Source: Glycomyces sp. NRRL B-16210
GTDB lineage: Bacteria; Actinomycetota; Actinomycetes; Mycobacteriales; Micromonosporaceae
Length of the DNA stretch: 64,000 nt
Assembly: GCF_000719515.1 (NCBI RefSeq)
Contig: NZ_JOGR01000003.1
Location: 124,001 to 188,000 of the forward strand
Direction of reading: 5' to 3'
In this document: positions 52,507 to 60,598 of the stretch, in pieces
Position numbering within the stretch: the first letter of the stretch is position 1
Layout: the number at the start of each line of letters is the position of its first letter
Made by a program: the position numbers and the translations under genes
The notes under the pieces: generated by a model
Databases searched by the model: none
Told to the model about the DNA's origin: nothing
The model's input: the letters and a program-made list of their open reading frames with translations, nothing else

Positions 52507-53205
52507 ATGCCAGTCCCCCGCACCACCGGACCCGATAACCGCGCCCGCATGGGCGCCGTCGGTTTCGCGATCGCCGGCGTCCTGTTCGTCCTCTACGAGG
52601 CCGCCGCGCCGCGCGCCGACCAGACCACCCTCGAAGGCGCCGAGTCCTGGACCAGCGCGGGCTGGGCGGTCGCCCACATCGCGGCCATCGTCGGCCTCAT
52701 CCTCATCCCGCTCGGCTACGGGGCCCTGCGCGGCGTCATTGAAAAGCACGGCCTCGAAGGCACCAGGAACGAGAAGACCGCGTTCCTCGCCGCCGTGATC
52801 GGTTATATCGGTTCGGGGCTGACGATCTCGTACTACGGCGCGGAGGTGTACGGCCTCAAGGCGATCGGCGCACGCGCGGTCGCCGACGGGGACGCTTCGC
52901 TGACCGAGGTCGGCGAGGCGTTCCGATTCGACGCGACCGCCATGGCGGTGTTCGCGATCGGCTTGGCGCTCATCGCCGTCGCCGCGGTCCTCGCCGCGGT
53001 CGCGGTGTGGCGCTCGGGCACGCTCCAGCGCTGGAGCGCGGTCCCGTTCGCGGCGCTCATGGTCACGTTCCTGCCGCAGTTCTTCCTGCCGCACGCCGGG
53101 CGGATCGCCTGGGGCGCACTGGTGACGGCGGCGGCGCTGTGGATCGCGGCCGAGTTGTGGCGCGCGGCCTCGAAACCGGGGCCGGGCGAGCTTCAGGAGG
53201 CGTAG
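52507..53205 (+). CDS. Integral membrane protein regulated by the divergent TetR
   Basis: A 232-residue protein with about six helices: FAIAGVLFVLYEAA, WAVAHIAAIVGLILIPLGYGAL, TAFLAAVIGYIGSGLTISYYG, MAVFAIGLALIAVAAVLAAVAV, VPFAALMVTFLPQFFL and IAWGALVTAAALWIAAELW. It resembles DUF4386-like or DUF998-like proteins but is not assigned. GAGGAG lies 7 bp before the ATG. Its promoter overlaps the operator-like repeats. Role unknown; efflux or stress membrane functions would fit TetR control. Confidence 0.78.
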   Translation: MPVPRTTGPDNRARMGAVGFAIAGVLFVLYEAAAPRADQTTLEGAESWTSAGWAVAHIAAIVGLILIPLGYGALRGVIEKHGLEGTRNEKTAFLAAVIGYIGSGLTISYYGAEVYGLKAIGARAVADGDASLTEVGEAFRFDATAMAVFAIGLALIAVAAVLAAVAVWRSGTLQRWSAVPFAALMVTFLPQFFLPHAGRIAWGALVTAAALWIAAELWRAASKPGPGELQEA

Positions 53206-53219
53206 GCGCGCAGACGGTT

Positions 53220-53243
53220 GCGGCCCCGCGGAGGCGGGGCCGC
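53220..53243 (+). terminator. Terminator after the TetR-controlled membrane gene
   Basis: Perfect 10-bp inverted repeat GCGGCCCCGC / GCGGGGCCGC with a GGAG loop, 14 bp after the stop. Confidence 0.8.
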
Positions 53244-53257
53244 ATCCGTGTTCGGCC

Positions 53258-53422
53258 TAGGGCGTGTTTGGGAATCCCCGGTGAGTCGGTATCCGAGTCC
53301 ATTTGTTCGCTCGGGAGGCGGAAGGCCTTCCCGATACCGGTGTTGTATCGGGAAGGCCGACAACGAAGCGAGCGGGCAAATGGGCCGGATAACGGCCGCC
53401 CGGGACTCCCAAACACGCCCTA
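53258..53422. mobile_element. 161-bp MITE-like foldback element with TA flanks
   Basis: Element 53260-53420 has terminal inverted repeats GGGCGTGTTTGGGA-TCCC matching 18 of 19 bp, and the inner halves remain partially complementary (CATTTG / CAAATG and GGCCTTCCCGATAC / GTATCGGGAAGGCC). TA dinucleotides flank both ends, as duplicated by several DDE transposase families. No transposase frame is inside. The right end touches the ppx stop codon. Confidence 0.78.
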
Positions 53423-54343
53423 GGCGGACAGCGCGATGCCGTCGAGGATGTCGTGCTCGCTGATGAGGACCGCACCGATGCCGGTGCGCTCCATGATGGT
53501 GCGCAGGACCAGGGAGCCGCCGATGATGACGTCGGCGCGGCCGGGGTGCATCACCGGGATCGCGAGGCGCTCGGCGTGGTCGGCGACGGCGAGCTCGGCG
53601 GTCACGCGCGCGACCTCGGCGTAGGTCAGGCGGGTCCCGTCGATCGCGTCCGCGTCGTAGGCCTTGAGGCCCAGGCTGATCGCCGCGACCGTGGTCGCGG
53701 TGCCGGCGACCGCCACCAGCTCGGTCGCCTCGCGGCCGGCGTCGGCCACGGCGAGGGCCTGCTCGGCGATGTCGGTGATGTCGGCGACCGCCGCACCGAT
53801 CTCGTCCACTGTGGGCGGATCGGCGTGCAGGTGCCGCTCGGTCATGCGCACGCAGCCGACGTTCACCGAGACGGCCGCGAGGACTTCAGACCCGGTGCCA
53901 CGCACGAACTCCGTGGAACCACCGCCGATGTCGACCAGGAGCCGCTGGCCCTGGTGGGCCGGCAGCGTCGCGACCGCACCGGTGAAGGAGAGGCGGGCCT
54001 CCTCGTCGCCGGTGATGACCTCGGGGGCCTGGCCGAGGACGGATTCGACCATGGCCTCGAAGTCGGCGGCGTTCGCCGCGTCGCGGCTCGCGGAGGTGGC
54101 GACCATGCGCACCGCCGCTACGTCGTGCTCGCGGATCTGCGCGGTGTAGTCGGCCAGCGCGGCGCGGGTGCGGGCCAGGGCGGCCTCGGACAGGCGGCCG
54201 GTCTGGTCGACGCCTTCGCCGAGGCGCACGACCTCCATGCGGCGCACCACGTCGTGGAGGCGGCCGTCCGCGTCGACGTCGGCGATGAGGAGGCGGATCG
54301 AATTGGTGCCGCAGTCGATGCCGGCCACGCGGCGGGCGCTCAT
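53420..54343 (-). CDS. ppx: Exopolyphosphatase / pppGpp phosphohydrolase family protein
   Basis: ASKHA-fold phosphatase (307 residues) acting on polyphosphate or pppGpp. Phosphate loops: AGIDCGTNSIRLLIADV at residues 6-22, DIGGGSTEFV in the centre, and AGTATTVAAI. Length matches the short actinobacterial Ppx1 form. ATG overlaps the DUF501 stop (ATGA). The stop TAG at 53420-53422 is formed by TA plus the terminal G of the foldback element, so the C terminus may have been reshaped by the insertion. Confidence 0.92.
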   Translation of the reverse strand: MSARRVAGIDCGTNSIRLLIADVDADGRLHDVVRRMEVVRLGEGVDQTGRLSEAALARTRAALADYTAQIREHDVAAVRMVATSASRDAANAADFEAMVESVLGQAPEVITGDEEARLSFTGAVATLPAHQGQRLLVDIGGGSTEFVRGTGSEVLAAVSVNVGCVRMTERHLHADPPTVDEIGAAVADITDIAEQALAVADAGREATELVAVAGTATTVAAISLGLKAYDADAIDGTRLTYAEVARVTAELAVADHAERLAIPVMHPGRADVIIGGSLVLRTIMERTGIGAVLISEHDILDGIALSA

Positions 54344-54873
54344 TCGGCGGCCTCCCGCGCGGTCGCGCAACTGCTGCTGCGCCACCATTCGGGGAGCAGT
54401 TCGAGGGCCTCGTCGCCGAAGGGGCTCACGCCCGGCCCGGCCGCGAGGGCGTGGCCGACGAGCGCGTGGAGGCACTTGACGCGGTCGGGCAGTCCCCCGG
54501 CTGAGACGCCGTCGATCTCAGGGACCTCGCCGAGCTTGGCGCGGCGCGCGAGGTAGTCCTCGTGGGCGCTGCGGTGGCGTTCGGCGAGTTCGGGATCGGC
54601 GCCGATCCGCTCGTTCATGTCCTTCATGACCCCGCCGCCTTCGAGCCTGCCGATGGCCGAAGCGGCCTTGGGGCAGGTCAGGTAGTAGGTGGTCGGGAAG
54701 GGGGTGCCGTCGGGCAGGCGCGGTTCGGTCTCGATCACCGCGGGCTGCCCGCACGGGCAGCGCCAGGCGACGGCGTGCGCGCCGCGGATGGGCCGCCCGA
54801 GCTGGGCGGAGACGGCGGCCGCGTCGGCTTCGGCGACCGGTTCGGGGGCCTGGGGCCACGCTTCGGGCTTCAC
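54340..54873 (-). CDS. DUF501 family protein
   Basis: A 177-residue conserved protein between ftsB and ppx, the usual place in actinobacteria. Motifs: QLGRPIRGAHAVAWRCPCGQPAV, PFPTTYYLTCPKA, LEGGGVMKDM, VKCLHALVGHALAAG and WWRSSSC. Conserved Cys/His suggest metal binding. Function unknown. Start is GTG at 54871-54873; the stop overlaps ppx. Confidence 0.88.
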   Translation of the reverse strand: MKPEAWPQAPEPVAEADAAAVSAQLGRPIRGAHAVAWRCPCGQPAVIETEPRLPDGTPFPTTYYLTCPKAASAIGRLEGGGVMKDMNERIGADPELAERHRSAHEDYLARRAKLGEVPEIDGVSAGGLPDRVKCLHALVGHALAAGPGVSPFGDEALELLPEWWRSSSCATAREAAE

Positions 54874-54919
54874 CGCGCCGCCCGCGTTTCGACGGCCGCT
54901 TCCTGCACTGCCTTGTCCC

Positions 54920-55447
54920 TCACTCCGCTGGCTCCTCGGTTTCCTCTGGGTCGAGCTGATCGGCGTCTGCAAAGGTAGCGGCCAGCTCGTCGTACCAGGG
55001 CAGGTCCTGCCCCTCGGCGTCGTCCGCGCCACCGGTGTGCTTGGGGTCGTTCTCGTCGATGACGATCACCAGGCCCTCCCCGGGGGGCACCAGGAGGAGG
55101 CTGGAGCGGATCTGGGCCTTGACGTACTCCGGGTCGTCCCACTTGAGGCGCTCGGCCTCCAGCTCGGCGATGTGCTCCTGCTGGATCGACTGCGCGTCCT
55201 CGAGGCGGTTGATCTCGATGCGCTGCTCGACGTAGGTGCGCAGCGGGTAGGCGTAGGCGAGGGCCAGCGCGGAGAGGACGAGGGCGAGGACCGCCGCGCG
55301 GCGCGAGACCTTGCGGGCCGGGCGGTAGCGGACCCGCTTGACCTCGGCGCGGGAGGTCGCTCCGGGGGCGGGCCGGCGGGCGGCCCGGGTGCGGCCGGGG
55401 CCGGTGGATCGCCCTCCGGGGCGGCTGGGTCGGCGGCTCGCGTTCAC
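54920..55447 (-). CDS. ftsB: FtsB/DivIC-family septum protein
   Basis: A 175-residue bitopic divisome protein. Basic, Pro/Arg-rich cytosolic segment (1-47), membrane helix at about 48-66 (RAAVLALVLSALALAYAYPL), coiled coil with RIEINRLEDAQSIQQEHIAELEAE, then the conserved WDDPEYVKAQIRSSLLLVPPGE block and an acidic tail. It links with FtsL and FtsQ at the septum. Downstream of eno as in mycobacteria. Confidence 0.9.
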   Translation of the reverse strand: MNASRRPSRPGGRSTGPGRTRAARRPAPGATSRAEVKRVRYRPARKVSRRAAVLALVLSALALAYAYPLRTYVEQRIEINRLEDAQSIQQEHIAELEAERLKWDDPEYVKAQIRSSLLLVPPGEGLVIVIDENDPKHTGGADDAEGQDLPWYDELAATFADADQLDPEETEEPAE

Positions 55448-55475
55448 GGGCCCAGCCTAGTCGATCGGGGAACGG

Positions 55476-55543
55476 CGAAGGCCCTCACGCCGGTCACGGC
55501 GCAGCTTGCGCGCCGTGGAGGGGTTAAGGCGTGAGGGCCTTCG
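55476..55543 (-). terminator. Large terminator hairpin after eno
   Basis: Perfect 16-bp outer stem CGAAGGCCCTCACGCC / GGCGTGAGGGCCTTCG with a nested CACGGCGC / GCGCCGTG inner stem, 8 bp beyond the enolase stop. It should end most eno transcripts before ftsB. Confidence 0.88.
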
Positions 55544-55550
55544 AAGGGCC

Positions 55551-56837
55551 TTACTTGCCGAACTTCGGGAAGGCCGAGGCGCCGGCGTAGCGGGCGGCGT
55601 CGCCGAGGTCTTCCTCGATGCGCAGCAGCTGGTTGTACTTGGCGACGCGGTCCGAGCGGGCCGGGGCGCCGGTCTTGATCTGGCCGCAGGCCATGGCGAC
55701 GGCCAGGTCGGCGATGGTGGTGTCCTCGGTCTCGCCGGAGCGGTGGCTCATCATGCAGCCGAAGCCGGCGCGGTGGGCGAGGTCGACCGCGTCGGTGGTC
55801 TCGGTGAGCGTGCCGATCTGGTTGACCTTGACGAGGAGGCCGTTGGCGGCCTTCTCGTCGATGCCGCGGCGCAGGCGCTCGGGGTTGGTGACGAACAGGT
55901 CGTCGCCGACGATCTGGAGGCGCGAGCCGATGGCGGCGGTCAGCGTGGACCAGCCGGCCCAGTCGTCCTCGGAGAGGGGGTCCTCGATGGAGACGAACGG
56001 GTAGGCGGCGATGAGCTCCTCGTAGTAGGCGCTCATCTCCTCGCCGGACTTCTTCTGGCCCTCGAAGAGGTAGGCGCCGTCGGTGAAGAACTCGGTGGCG
56101 GCCACGTCCATCGCGAAGGCGATGTCGGTGCCGAGCTTGTAGCCGGCCTTCTCGATGGCGACCGCGATGAGGTCGAGGGCGGCGCGGTTGGAGTCGAGGT
56201 TGGGGGCGAAGCCGCCCTCGTCGCCCAGGCCGGTGGACAGGCCGCGGTCCTTGAGGACGGACTTGAGGGCGTGGTAGGTCTCCGCGCCCCAGCGCAGGGC
56301 CTCCTTGAAGGTGGGGGCGCCGATCGGGGCGATCATGAACTCCTGGACGTCGACGTTGGAGTCCGCGTGGGAGCCGCCGTTGAGGATGTTCATCATCGGC
56401 ACCGGGAGCAGGTGCGCGTTCGGGCCGCCGATGTAGCGGTACAGGGGCAGCTCGGCCGAGTCGGCGGCGGCCTTGGCGGCGGCGAGGGAGGCGCCGAGGA
56501 TCGCGTTGGCGCCGAGGACGGACTTGTCGGGGGTGCCGTCGGCGTCGAGGAGGGCCTGGTCGACCAGGCGCTGCTCGGAGGCCTCGATGTCGATCAGGGC
56601 GTCGCGGATGGGGCCGTTGACGTTGTCGACGGCCTTCTCGACGCCCTTGCCGAGGTAGCGGCCCTTGTCGCCGTCGCGCAGCTCGATGGCTTCGAAGGCG
56701 CCGGTGGAGGCGCCCGACGGGACGGCGGCCCGCTGAAGCGTGTCGTCGTCGAGCAGGATCTCCACTTCGACGGTGGGATTGCCGCGGGAGTCGAGGATCT
56801 CCCTTGCCCGGATGTCTTCAATTGCAGCCACTGTCAC
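55551..56837 (-). CDS. eno: Enolase
   Basis: Glycolytic enolase converting 2-phosphoglycerate to phosphoenolpyruvate (428 residues). Motifs: RAREILDSRGNPTVEVE at the N terminus, GASTGAFEAIELRDGD for substrate binding, SIEDPLSEDDW for a Mg ligand, LLVKVNQIGTLTET with the catalytic Lys, and MMSHRSGETEDTTIADLAV, the family signature. Length normal. About 300 bp upstream hold no gene. Confidence 0.97.
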   Translation of the reverse strand: MTVAAIEDIRAREILDSRGNPTVEVEILLDDDTLQRAAVPSGASTGAFEAIELRDGDKGRYLGKGVEKAVDNVNGPIRDALIDIEASEQRLVDQALLDADGTPDKSVLGANAILGASLAAAKAAADSAELPLYRYIGGPNAHLLPVPMMNILNGGSHADSNVDVQEFMIAPIGAPTFKEALRWGAETYHALKSVLKDRGLSTGLGDEGGFAPNLDSNRAALDLIAVAIEKAGYKLGTDIAFAMDVAATEFFTDGAYLFEGQKKSGEEMSAYYEELIAAYPFVSIEDPLSEDDWAGWSTLTAAIGSRLQIVGDDLFVTNPERLRRGIDEKAANGLLVKVNQIGTLTETTDAVDLAHRAGFGCMMSHRSGETEDTTIADLAVAMACGQIKTGAPARSDRVAKYNQLLRIEEDLGDAARYAGASAFPKFGK

Positions 56838-57135
56838 TCCTGAAATAGCCGAATCTGACGATCGGCCCGATTACGGGTCCGTGTCCGAAGGATTTCGGCC
56901 GACCCGACACTGCGCCGGCCACAGCTCCTTAGCGTACGCGTCGGCCTGGACGGTGATACTCGCGAGCCGTGAAAAAGCAACCGCGGCGACCGGGCGCGCT
57001 CGCGTAACATGAGCGCTGGCCAGGACGCTATATGGTAGGAGTCCTGCCTAGGATCGGACACCTGTGCTAGGCGTGCCCCCCGGTCGCCGACACCCCCTCG
57101 GCGGCCCGCGCCCGGCACTACGGAAGTGGAGCCCC

Positions 57136-57768
57136 ATGATCGTGCACAAGCCCCTTCGACGCTGCGCCGCGCTCGGTGCCGCGGCGCTGCTGGCGCTGGC
57201 CGGCTGCTCGGGCGGAGGCGGTGGCAGGGAGCGGTCCGCGGAGGACCAGATCGCCCTCACGGAGTTGAGCAACCGGCTGGTGGAGGGCGGGAGCAGCGCC
57301 TATACCGCCGAGTACCTCGTGGTGGAGTCGGGCGAGTCGGTGCTCGTCGCGGTGGACCAGGACGCGGGGACGGCCGCGGTGGTCGTCGGCGAGGAGTCGG
57401 AGCGCTGGTCGGGTGCGAACCCGACCGAGCTGGAGCTGTGGCTTGGGCAGCGGTTGAGCGGGCTCGTGCCGACCGATGAGGACGTGGCCTCGTGGCTGTC
57501 GGCGGCGGCGATCGACCCGACGGCGTCGACGACGTTCTCCGACACGACCCTGGCGGGTGAGTTGGCCGACTGCGTGGATGTGCAGGGGGCCGCGGAGTCG
57601 CCGGTCGGGTCCTTCGAGGTCTGCGTGACCACCGGCGGGGTGGTCGCCAAGGTCACCGCGAAGGTCGGGGACAACGCCTACGGCGTGAAGCTCGTGAACT
57701 ACCACGACGGGGTGGACGCGGCCTGGGTGGACGGGATCACGGGCGAGACGCCCGATGACAACGGGTGA
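57136..57768 (+). CDS. Putative lipoprotein (210 aa)
   Basis: Signal peptide with lipobox LAGC near residue 25 and a Gly/Ser linker, then a 175-residue domain with LSNRLVEGGSSAYTAEYLVVESG, PTELELWLGQRLSGLVPTDEDVASWL, two Cys (LADCVDV and FEVCVTTGG) probably forming a disulfide, and VKLVNYHDGVDAAWVDGITGE. It is not recognised, but resembles LppX/LprG-like or other surface lipoproteins only in size. An inverted repeat CAGGAC / GTCCTG sits about 90 bp upstream, over a TATATGGT-like segment. Confidence 0.75.
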   Translation: MIVHKPLRRCAALGAAALLALAGCSGGGGGRERSAEDQIALTELSNRLVEGGSSAYTAEYLVVESGESVLVAVDQDAGTAAVVVGEESERWSGANPTELELWLGQRLSGLVPTDEDVASWLSAAAIDPTASTTFSDTTLAGELADCVDVQGAAESPVGSFEVCVTTGGVVAKVTAKVGDNAYGVKLVNYHDGVDAAWVDGITGETPDDNG

Positions 57769-57807
57769 TTTCGCCGTCACCGCGCTGACGGCGCGTTACA
57801 GTCGCTC

Positions 57808-57872
57808 GGCGGGCCGGGCCCGGCGCTAACGGGGGTTCACCTGAGAAGGTGTCAGCGCCGGCCCGGCCCGCC
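57808..57872 (+). terminator. Long hairpin after the lipoprotein gene
   Basis: Outer stem of about 19 bp, GGCGGGCCGGG-CCCGGCGCT with its complement (one bulged C), and an inner CACCT / AGGTG stem. It lies 40 bp after the stop and upstream of tRNA-Glu. Confidence 0.7.
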
Positions 57873-57982
57873 ACCTGCGGCCGCGTAGGCCAAGTCACAA
57901 GCGCTATCCCACTTGAGGGTCCGTGAATCGGTCGGGTAGGCTTGTCGACGTTGCCGCGGCAAGCCGCGAGAACGAAGGCCAA

Positions 57983-58055
57983 GCTCCCGTCGTCTAGGGG
58001 CCTAGGACGCCGCCCTCTCAAGGCGGAAACGGCGGTTCGAATCCGCTCGGGAGTA
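57983..58055 (+). tRNA. tRNA-Glu, anticodon CTC
   Basis: Acceptor GCTCCCG pairs with CGGGAGT, the D-arm contains TAGGGGCCTAGGAC, the anticodon stem CCGCC / GGCGG encloses CTC, and the T-arm GGCGGTTCGAATCCGC is standard. 73 nt; the 3' CCA is not encoded (ACAA follows). Confidence 0.93.
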
Positions 58056-58068
58056 CAAGTGAATGGAT

Positions 58069-58098
58069 GAGGGGTTGACTTCGGTCGGCCTCTTTTTT
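58069..58098 (+). terminator. Intrinsic terminator after tRNA-Glu, UUCG tetraloop and U6 tract
   Basis: GAGG...GAC-TTCG-GTC...CCTC hairpin directly followed by six T residues, a classical rho-independent terminator and one of the few real T tracts in the window. Confidence 0.8.
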
Positions 58099-58189
58099 CT
58101 TGTTCGGGGAGTCTTTGTCGTGGGCCTCTTGGGACAGGTTGAGCACCCCGGTCGATGGTTCGGCCGGGGTGCTCTTGTCGTTGGTCGGG

Positions 58190-59719
58190 TCAGGCGGTGG
58201 TGCAGGTTATCTGCGGTGCGCTGCCGGCGCCTGTGGCGATGAAGCCGAAGACTTCCAGGCTCTGGCCGGCCGCGATGGTGCCGTTCCATCCCACATCCGT
58301 GGCCGTCACTGAGGTGCCGGTGGTGTTCAGGTCGGCGTTCCAGTGGCTCGTGATGGCCTGGTCGCCCGGCCAGGTCCATTGCAGGGACCAGTTGTCGAGT
58401 CCTTCTACGGCGGTGACGGTGACGTTGCCCTGCCAGCCCGAGCCCCAGTCGCTGACGATGTTGATCGTGGCCGTGCAGGCGTCCCCGGTCGGGTCGGTCG
58501 GGTCGGTGGGGTCGGGGTCAGTCGGGTCCGGGTCGGTGGGGTCGGGATCAGTCGGGTCGGGGTCCGGGCCTTCTGCGGGGTCGATTCGGGAGATGTTGCC
58601 GAAGCGGCCGTCCAGGACGTAGATCTCCAGGTCCGGGCCTTGGACGAACGAGAAGGTGCCTCCGCTGGGGATGTCGATGAGGTTGCTCTCGATCACCTCG
58701 CCGTCCTGGATCTCCAGCGCTCGGATGTCACCTTCGCAGTAGTCGCTGAACAGGTAGGCGCCTTGGAGGTCGGGGATGGCCTCGCCGCGGTAGACGTAGC
58801 CGCCGGTGATCGCGCAGCGCGCCCCGTCGTTGTCGTACTCGAAGATCGGCGCGTGGTGGTCGGCCGGCTCCTCGCCGTTGAAGGGCATCGTGCCCTCCAT
58901 CAGCGACCAGCCGTAGTTCTGCCCGCCGACGCCCGCGGGAGCGAGGTTGACCTCCTCGATGAGGTTCTGGCCCACGTCCGCGGTCCACAGCTCGCCGGTC
59001 TCGGCGTCGAAGGCGAACCGCCACGGATTGCGCAACCCGTAGGCCCAGATCTCGTCCCGGGCGTTCGGGTCGTCCACGAACGGGTTGTCGGCGGGGATCG
59101 CGTACGGCTCGGCGCCGTGCGGGTCGATGCGCAGGATCGTGCCAAGAAGGGTGCCCAGGTCCTGGCCGTTGCCCTGCGGGTCGCCGCTGCCGCCGCCGTC
59201 GCCGAGGCCGATGTAGAGGAGATTGTCGGGGCCGAAGAGGATGTTGCCGCCGTTGTGGTTCGAGAACGGCTGCGGGTGGGTGAACACGCTGCGGCGGGTG
59301 TCGGGCAGCAACTGCCCGTCCGCGACGGCGAACTCGTCGATGTTCGTGCCGCCGTCGAGGCCGGTGAAGGAGACGTAGAAGTGCGCGAGGTCCGGGTCGA
59401 AGGCGAGGCCCAGCAGGCCGCCCTCGCCGAGGACGGACACCTCGTCGCTGATGTCCAGCACCGGCGATCCGAGTCCGTTCTCGTCGAGCACGCGGACCAC
59501 TCCGGCGCGCTCCGCGATCCAGATCGAGCCGTCGGGGCCGGGGGTGCCCGCGGTGGGCGTGTTCGCCACGGCGACCTGGGTGAGCACCAGGTCGACCGCT
59601 TGCAGTGCGGTTGGATCGGGTTCTTCCGCGAAGACGGTGGGCGCCAGCGAGGCCGCCGCGATGAGACCGGCCGCGCCGACGACGGCCGCGATGCTCGTGC
59701 GTTTCGACATGCGGTTCAT
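58190..59719 (-). CDS. Secreted glucose/sorbosone dehydrogenase-type beta-propeller with C-terminal CBM2
   Basis: A 509-residue exported enzyme. Signal peptide at about 1-30 (cleavage after VFA). Residues 40-385 form a six-bladed PQQ-type sugar dehydrogenase propeller; the catalytic His is in FSNHNGGNILFGPDNLLYIGLGDGGG, with YGLRNPWRFAFD and GGYVYRGEAIP also typical. A DPDPT-repeat linker (about 390-415) leads to a carbohydrate-binding module family 2 (ATINIVSDWGSGWQGNVTV, WTWPG, HWNAD, two terminal Cys). It probably oxidises sugars on cellulose or other polysaccharide surfaces. The cofactor may be PQQ; no PQQ genes are here. Promoter and operator candidates are immediately upstream. Confidence 0.88.
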   Translation of the reverse strand: MNRMSKRTSIAAVVGAAGLIAAASLAPTVFAEEPDPTALQAVDLVLTQVAVANTPTAGTPGPDGSIWIAERAGVVRVLDENGLGSPVLDISDEVSVLGEGGLLGLAFDPDLAHFYVSFTGLDGGTNIDEFAVADGQLLPDTRRSVFTHPQPFSNHNGGNILFGPDNLLYIGLGDGGGSGDPQGNGQDLGTLLGTILRIDPHGAEPYAIPADNPFVDDPNARDEIWAYGLRNPWRFAFDAETGELWTADVGQNLIEEVNLAPAGVGGQNYGWSLMEGTMPFNGEEPADHHAPIFEYDNDGARCAITGGYVYRGEAIPDLQGAYLFSDYCEGDIRALEIQDGEVIESNLIDIPSGGTFSFVQGPDLEIYVLDGRFGNISRIDPAEGPDPDPTDPDPTDPDPTDPDPTDPTDPTGDACTATINIVSDWGSGWQGNVTVTAVEGLDNWSLQWTWPGDQAITSHWNADLNTTGTSVTATDVGWNGTIAAGQSLEVFGFIATGAGSAPQITCTTA

Positions 59720-59725
59720 CACCGC

Positions 59726-59755
59726 ATCCTAAATATTGATACTAATCTATGTCAA
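59726..59755 (-). promoter_or_regulatory. Promoter TTGACA-N18-TAGGAT for the dehydrogenase, probably leaderless
   Basis: TTGACA (59750-59755) and TAGGAT (59726-59731) are spaced 18 bp in an AT-rich island. The expected start site, 6-7 bp past the -10 box, falls on the GTG/ATG start codons at 59717-59722, so the mRNA may have no leader. Confidence 0.6.
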
Positions 59756-59771
59756 TCCTTGTGCCGCCCCT

Positions 59772-59787
59772 TGGGATAGCGCTACCA
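59772..59787. promoter_or_regulatory. LacI-type operator-like site TGGGATAGCGCTACCA
   Basis: Imperfect palindrome centred on TAGCGCTA, about 20 bp upstream of the -35 box. It resembles LacI-family sites such as the CebR box (TGGGAGCGCTCCCA, from memory). Control by a cellulose/cellobiose-responsive repressor would suit the CBM2 enzyme. Confidence 0.45.
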
Positions 59788-59793
59788 CGGATG

Positions 59794-59824
59794 CCGGTGG
59801 CGCCCGTGAGGGGAGCGCCACCGG
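59794..59824 (-). terminator. Terminator after the small secreted protein gene
   Basis: Perfect 10-bp inverted repeat CCGGTGGCGC / GCGCCACCGG with an 11-nt loop, 53 bp downstream of the stop at 59877. Confidence 0.75.
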
Positions 59825-59876
59825 GTTCAGGTCAGGGCGGGGGCGTGAGGGGGCCTCGCGGCGGGTTCGGGGGGCG

Positions 59877-60374
59877 TCAGTAGGTGTACGACTTGGAGAC
59901 GAATCGGTCCTGGGTGAAGACCGTGAAGTTGTTGCCGTTGACGAAGGTGTTGCCCGAGAGCACGAAGTACGCGCTGTTCAGCGGGGAGTAGTCGTGCTGG
60001 CCGGTGAAGACCTCGCTGCCGCCGTAGCAGGGAGCGGTGCCGCCGGGCGTCCAGGAGAACATGAAGTGGGTCGTGAGCAGGGTGCCGTCGGGGTTGGCGA
60101 CGGTGGGGTTGACGGACACCGCCAGGTTCGGCGGGGTGTAGCTCGACTGGCGGCAGACCGTGATCTCGTAGCGGAAGGTGGTGCCGCCCGTGTCGAACTG
60201 GACCCAGCCCGTGGCGTAGCCGAGCTGGTGGCCGTTGCCGGTGACCTGGATGGTGACGGGGATCTGGCTCCCCCAGGCGGCGTGCGCGGGGGCCGGCGCC
60301 ATGAGGACGGCCAGCGCCATCGCGAAAGCGGCGGCGAGCACCATGGTCGCGCGTCGCAGGAGGTTCGTTCGCAT
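59877..60374 (-). CDS. Small secreted protein (165 aa)
   Basis: Signal peptide at residues 1-32 (MVLAAAFAMALAVLMAPAPAHA). The mature part is beta-rich with IPVTIQVTGNGHQLGYATG, FRYEITVCRQSSYTPPN, TAPCYGGSEVFTGQHDY and VFTQDRFVSKSYTY, and has two Cys. No family recognised. On the minus strand a TTGCTA-N17-TACATA promoter candidate lies upstream, sharing ACATAGAT with the dehydrogenase promoter, which may indicate common control. Confidence 0.7.
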   Translation of the reverse strand: MRTNLLRRATMVLAAAFAMALAVLMAPAPAHAAWGSQIPVTIQVTGNGHQLGYATGWVQFDTGGTTFRYEITVCRQSSYTPPNLAVSVNPTVANPDGTLLTTHFMFSWTPGGTAPCYGGSEVFTGQHDYSPLNSAYFVLSGNTFVNGNNFTVFTQDRFVSKSYTY

Positions 60375-60598
60375 CGCATTCCCTTCGGTCGAGGAACATC
60401 GAGCATTATCTATGTAATGCCCTCAAGCGACTGTAGCAATGCGACCGCTCCCAGTCATCGTCCGAACGGCCGGTGGCGCCGCCCTCGGCCCCTGCGGTAC
60501 AAGGCCGCGTGCCTGGTCGGCGGGTCCATCGGGACGTGTGGTGCCTGCGGTAAGGTCTGTTCGGTTTTCGCACCCGGTGGATGAGAGGGAGGACTCCG

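Noticed and set aside
53218..53475. Small frames inside the foldback element as a transposase
   Set aside because: The element is only 161 bp and its frames follow the palindrome; no transposase motif.
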